Source: Rickettsiaceae bacterium H1 (GTDB lineage: Bacteria > Pseudomonadota > Alphaproteobacteria > Rickettsiales > Anaplasmataceae). Taken from it: DNA of 64,000 bases. The translations under genes were made by a program, and so were the position numbers. The stretch spans positions 173,398 through 237,397 of the forward strand of contig JACDQH010000003.1 in assembly GCA_018101195.1 (NCBI GenBank), written 5' to 3'. Below the pieces are notes generated by a model that saw only the letters and a program-made list of their open reading frames with translations, had not been told where the DNA came from and ran no database searches. The first letter of the stretch is position 1. Each line of letters opens with the position of its first letter. Positions 63,941-64,000 of the stretch are shown in pieces.

Positions 63941-64000
63941 TTACCGAAGTTTAACAATATCCGAGCTGAGAGTAGAAAGATCTAAGTCGTCGATTTTCTT
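63941..64000 (-). CDS. C-terminal tail of an unknown gene, cut by the window edge
   Basis: A minus-strand frame runs from the window end to TAA at 63941-63943, reading KKIDDLDLSTLSSDIVKLR. About 19 codons are visible, too few to identify. It is convergent with ffh. Confidence 0.4.
   Translation of the reverse strand, partial: KKIDDLDLSTLSSDIVKLR

Overview
The window is AT-rich, single-chromosome-style bacterial DNA. Most intact proteins look alphaproteobacterial, and the gene set points to an obligate intracellular member of the order Rickettsiales (Anaplasmataceae/Midichloriaceae-like). The signs are a class I lysyl-tRNA synthetase, an FdxA ferredoxin, a small CHCC zinc-finger protein, pyruvate phosphate dikinase with class I fructose-bisphosphate aldolase (gluconeogenic wiring), propionyl-CoA carboxylase, scattered Mrp-type antiporter subunits, scattered single-copy tRNAs, an ankyrin-repeat protein and many decaying genes. 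The species cannot be named from the sequence alone.

Layout. 0-13 kb: the end of an ankyrin-repeat gene, frameshifted bioC, lysC, DUF2306-like and Cys-rich unknowns, plsC-prfA, gloB, radC, ispE (no canonical start codon), a phage/GTA capsid remnant, frameshifted comM, an MnhE-like gene, rpmE, dsbD and tRNA-Ser. 13.2-17.0 kb: a compositionally distinct island with a subtilisin-like S8 protease, bracketed by two diverged copies of a ~220 bp repeat. 17-19 kb: a graveyard of minus-strand coding remnants. 19-29 kb: nucleoside salvage (double-domain cytidine deaminase, nucleoside deoxyribosyltransferase), SDR, photolyase, an iron-type ABC ATPase, tatA, def, ftsI, tRNA-Thr, ftsY, bioD. 29.3-30.7 kb: one recently broken ~440-codon gene. 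30.8-52.3 kb: a dense housekeeping block (pccB, thioredoxin-like, fdxA, cysS, ppdK, chorismate mutase, FliS-like, nth, GlmU-like, fba, fabG, rseP-bamA, tRNA-Arg, rnhA, IMPase-like, efp, bioB, aspS). 52.3-54.2 kb: two more decayed genes. 54.2-64 kb: lysS-I, hemC, a very large low-complexity protein with NPF motifs and a C-terminal membrane hairpin, rlpA, tRNA-Pro, an MrpD/NuoN-like subunit, ffh, and the tail of an unknown gene.

How the genes fit together. bioC, bioD and bioB are scattered, and together with pccB they indicate biotin synthesis feeding a biotin-dependent carboxylase. lysC, GlmU-like, ftsI and rlpA point to a retained peptidoglycan/DAP pathway. rseP-bamA serves the outer membrane. 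ffh, ftsY and tatA cover protein export. ppdK and fba suggest gluconeogenesis from host-derived C3/C4 carbon.

The most interesting signals are single-base lesions in otherwise well-kept genes (an A10 run in bioC, a G run in comM, an ATGA-to-ATAA change at the radC/ispE junction), probable pseudoenzymes (IMPase-like, GlmU N-domain), the repeat-flanked protease island, and the NPF-bearing effector-like giant protein. I found no CRISPR array, rRNA or intact insertion sequence.
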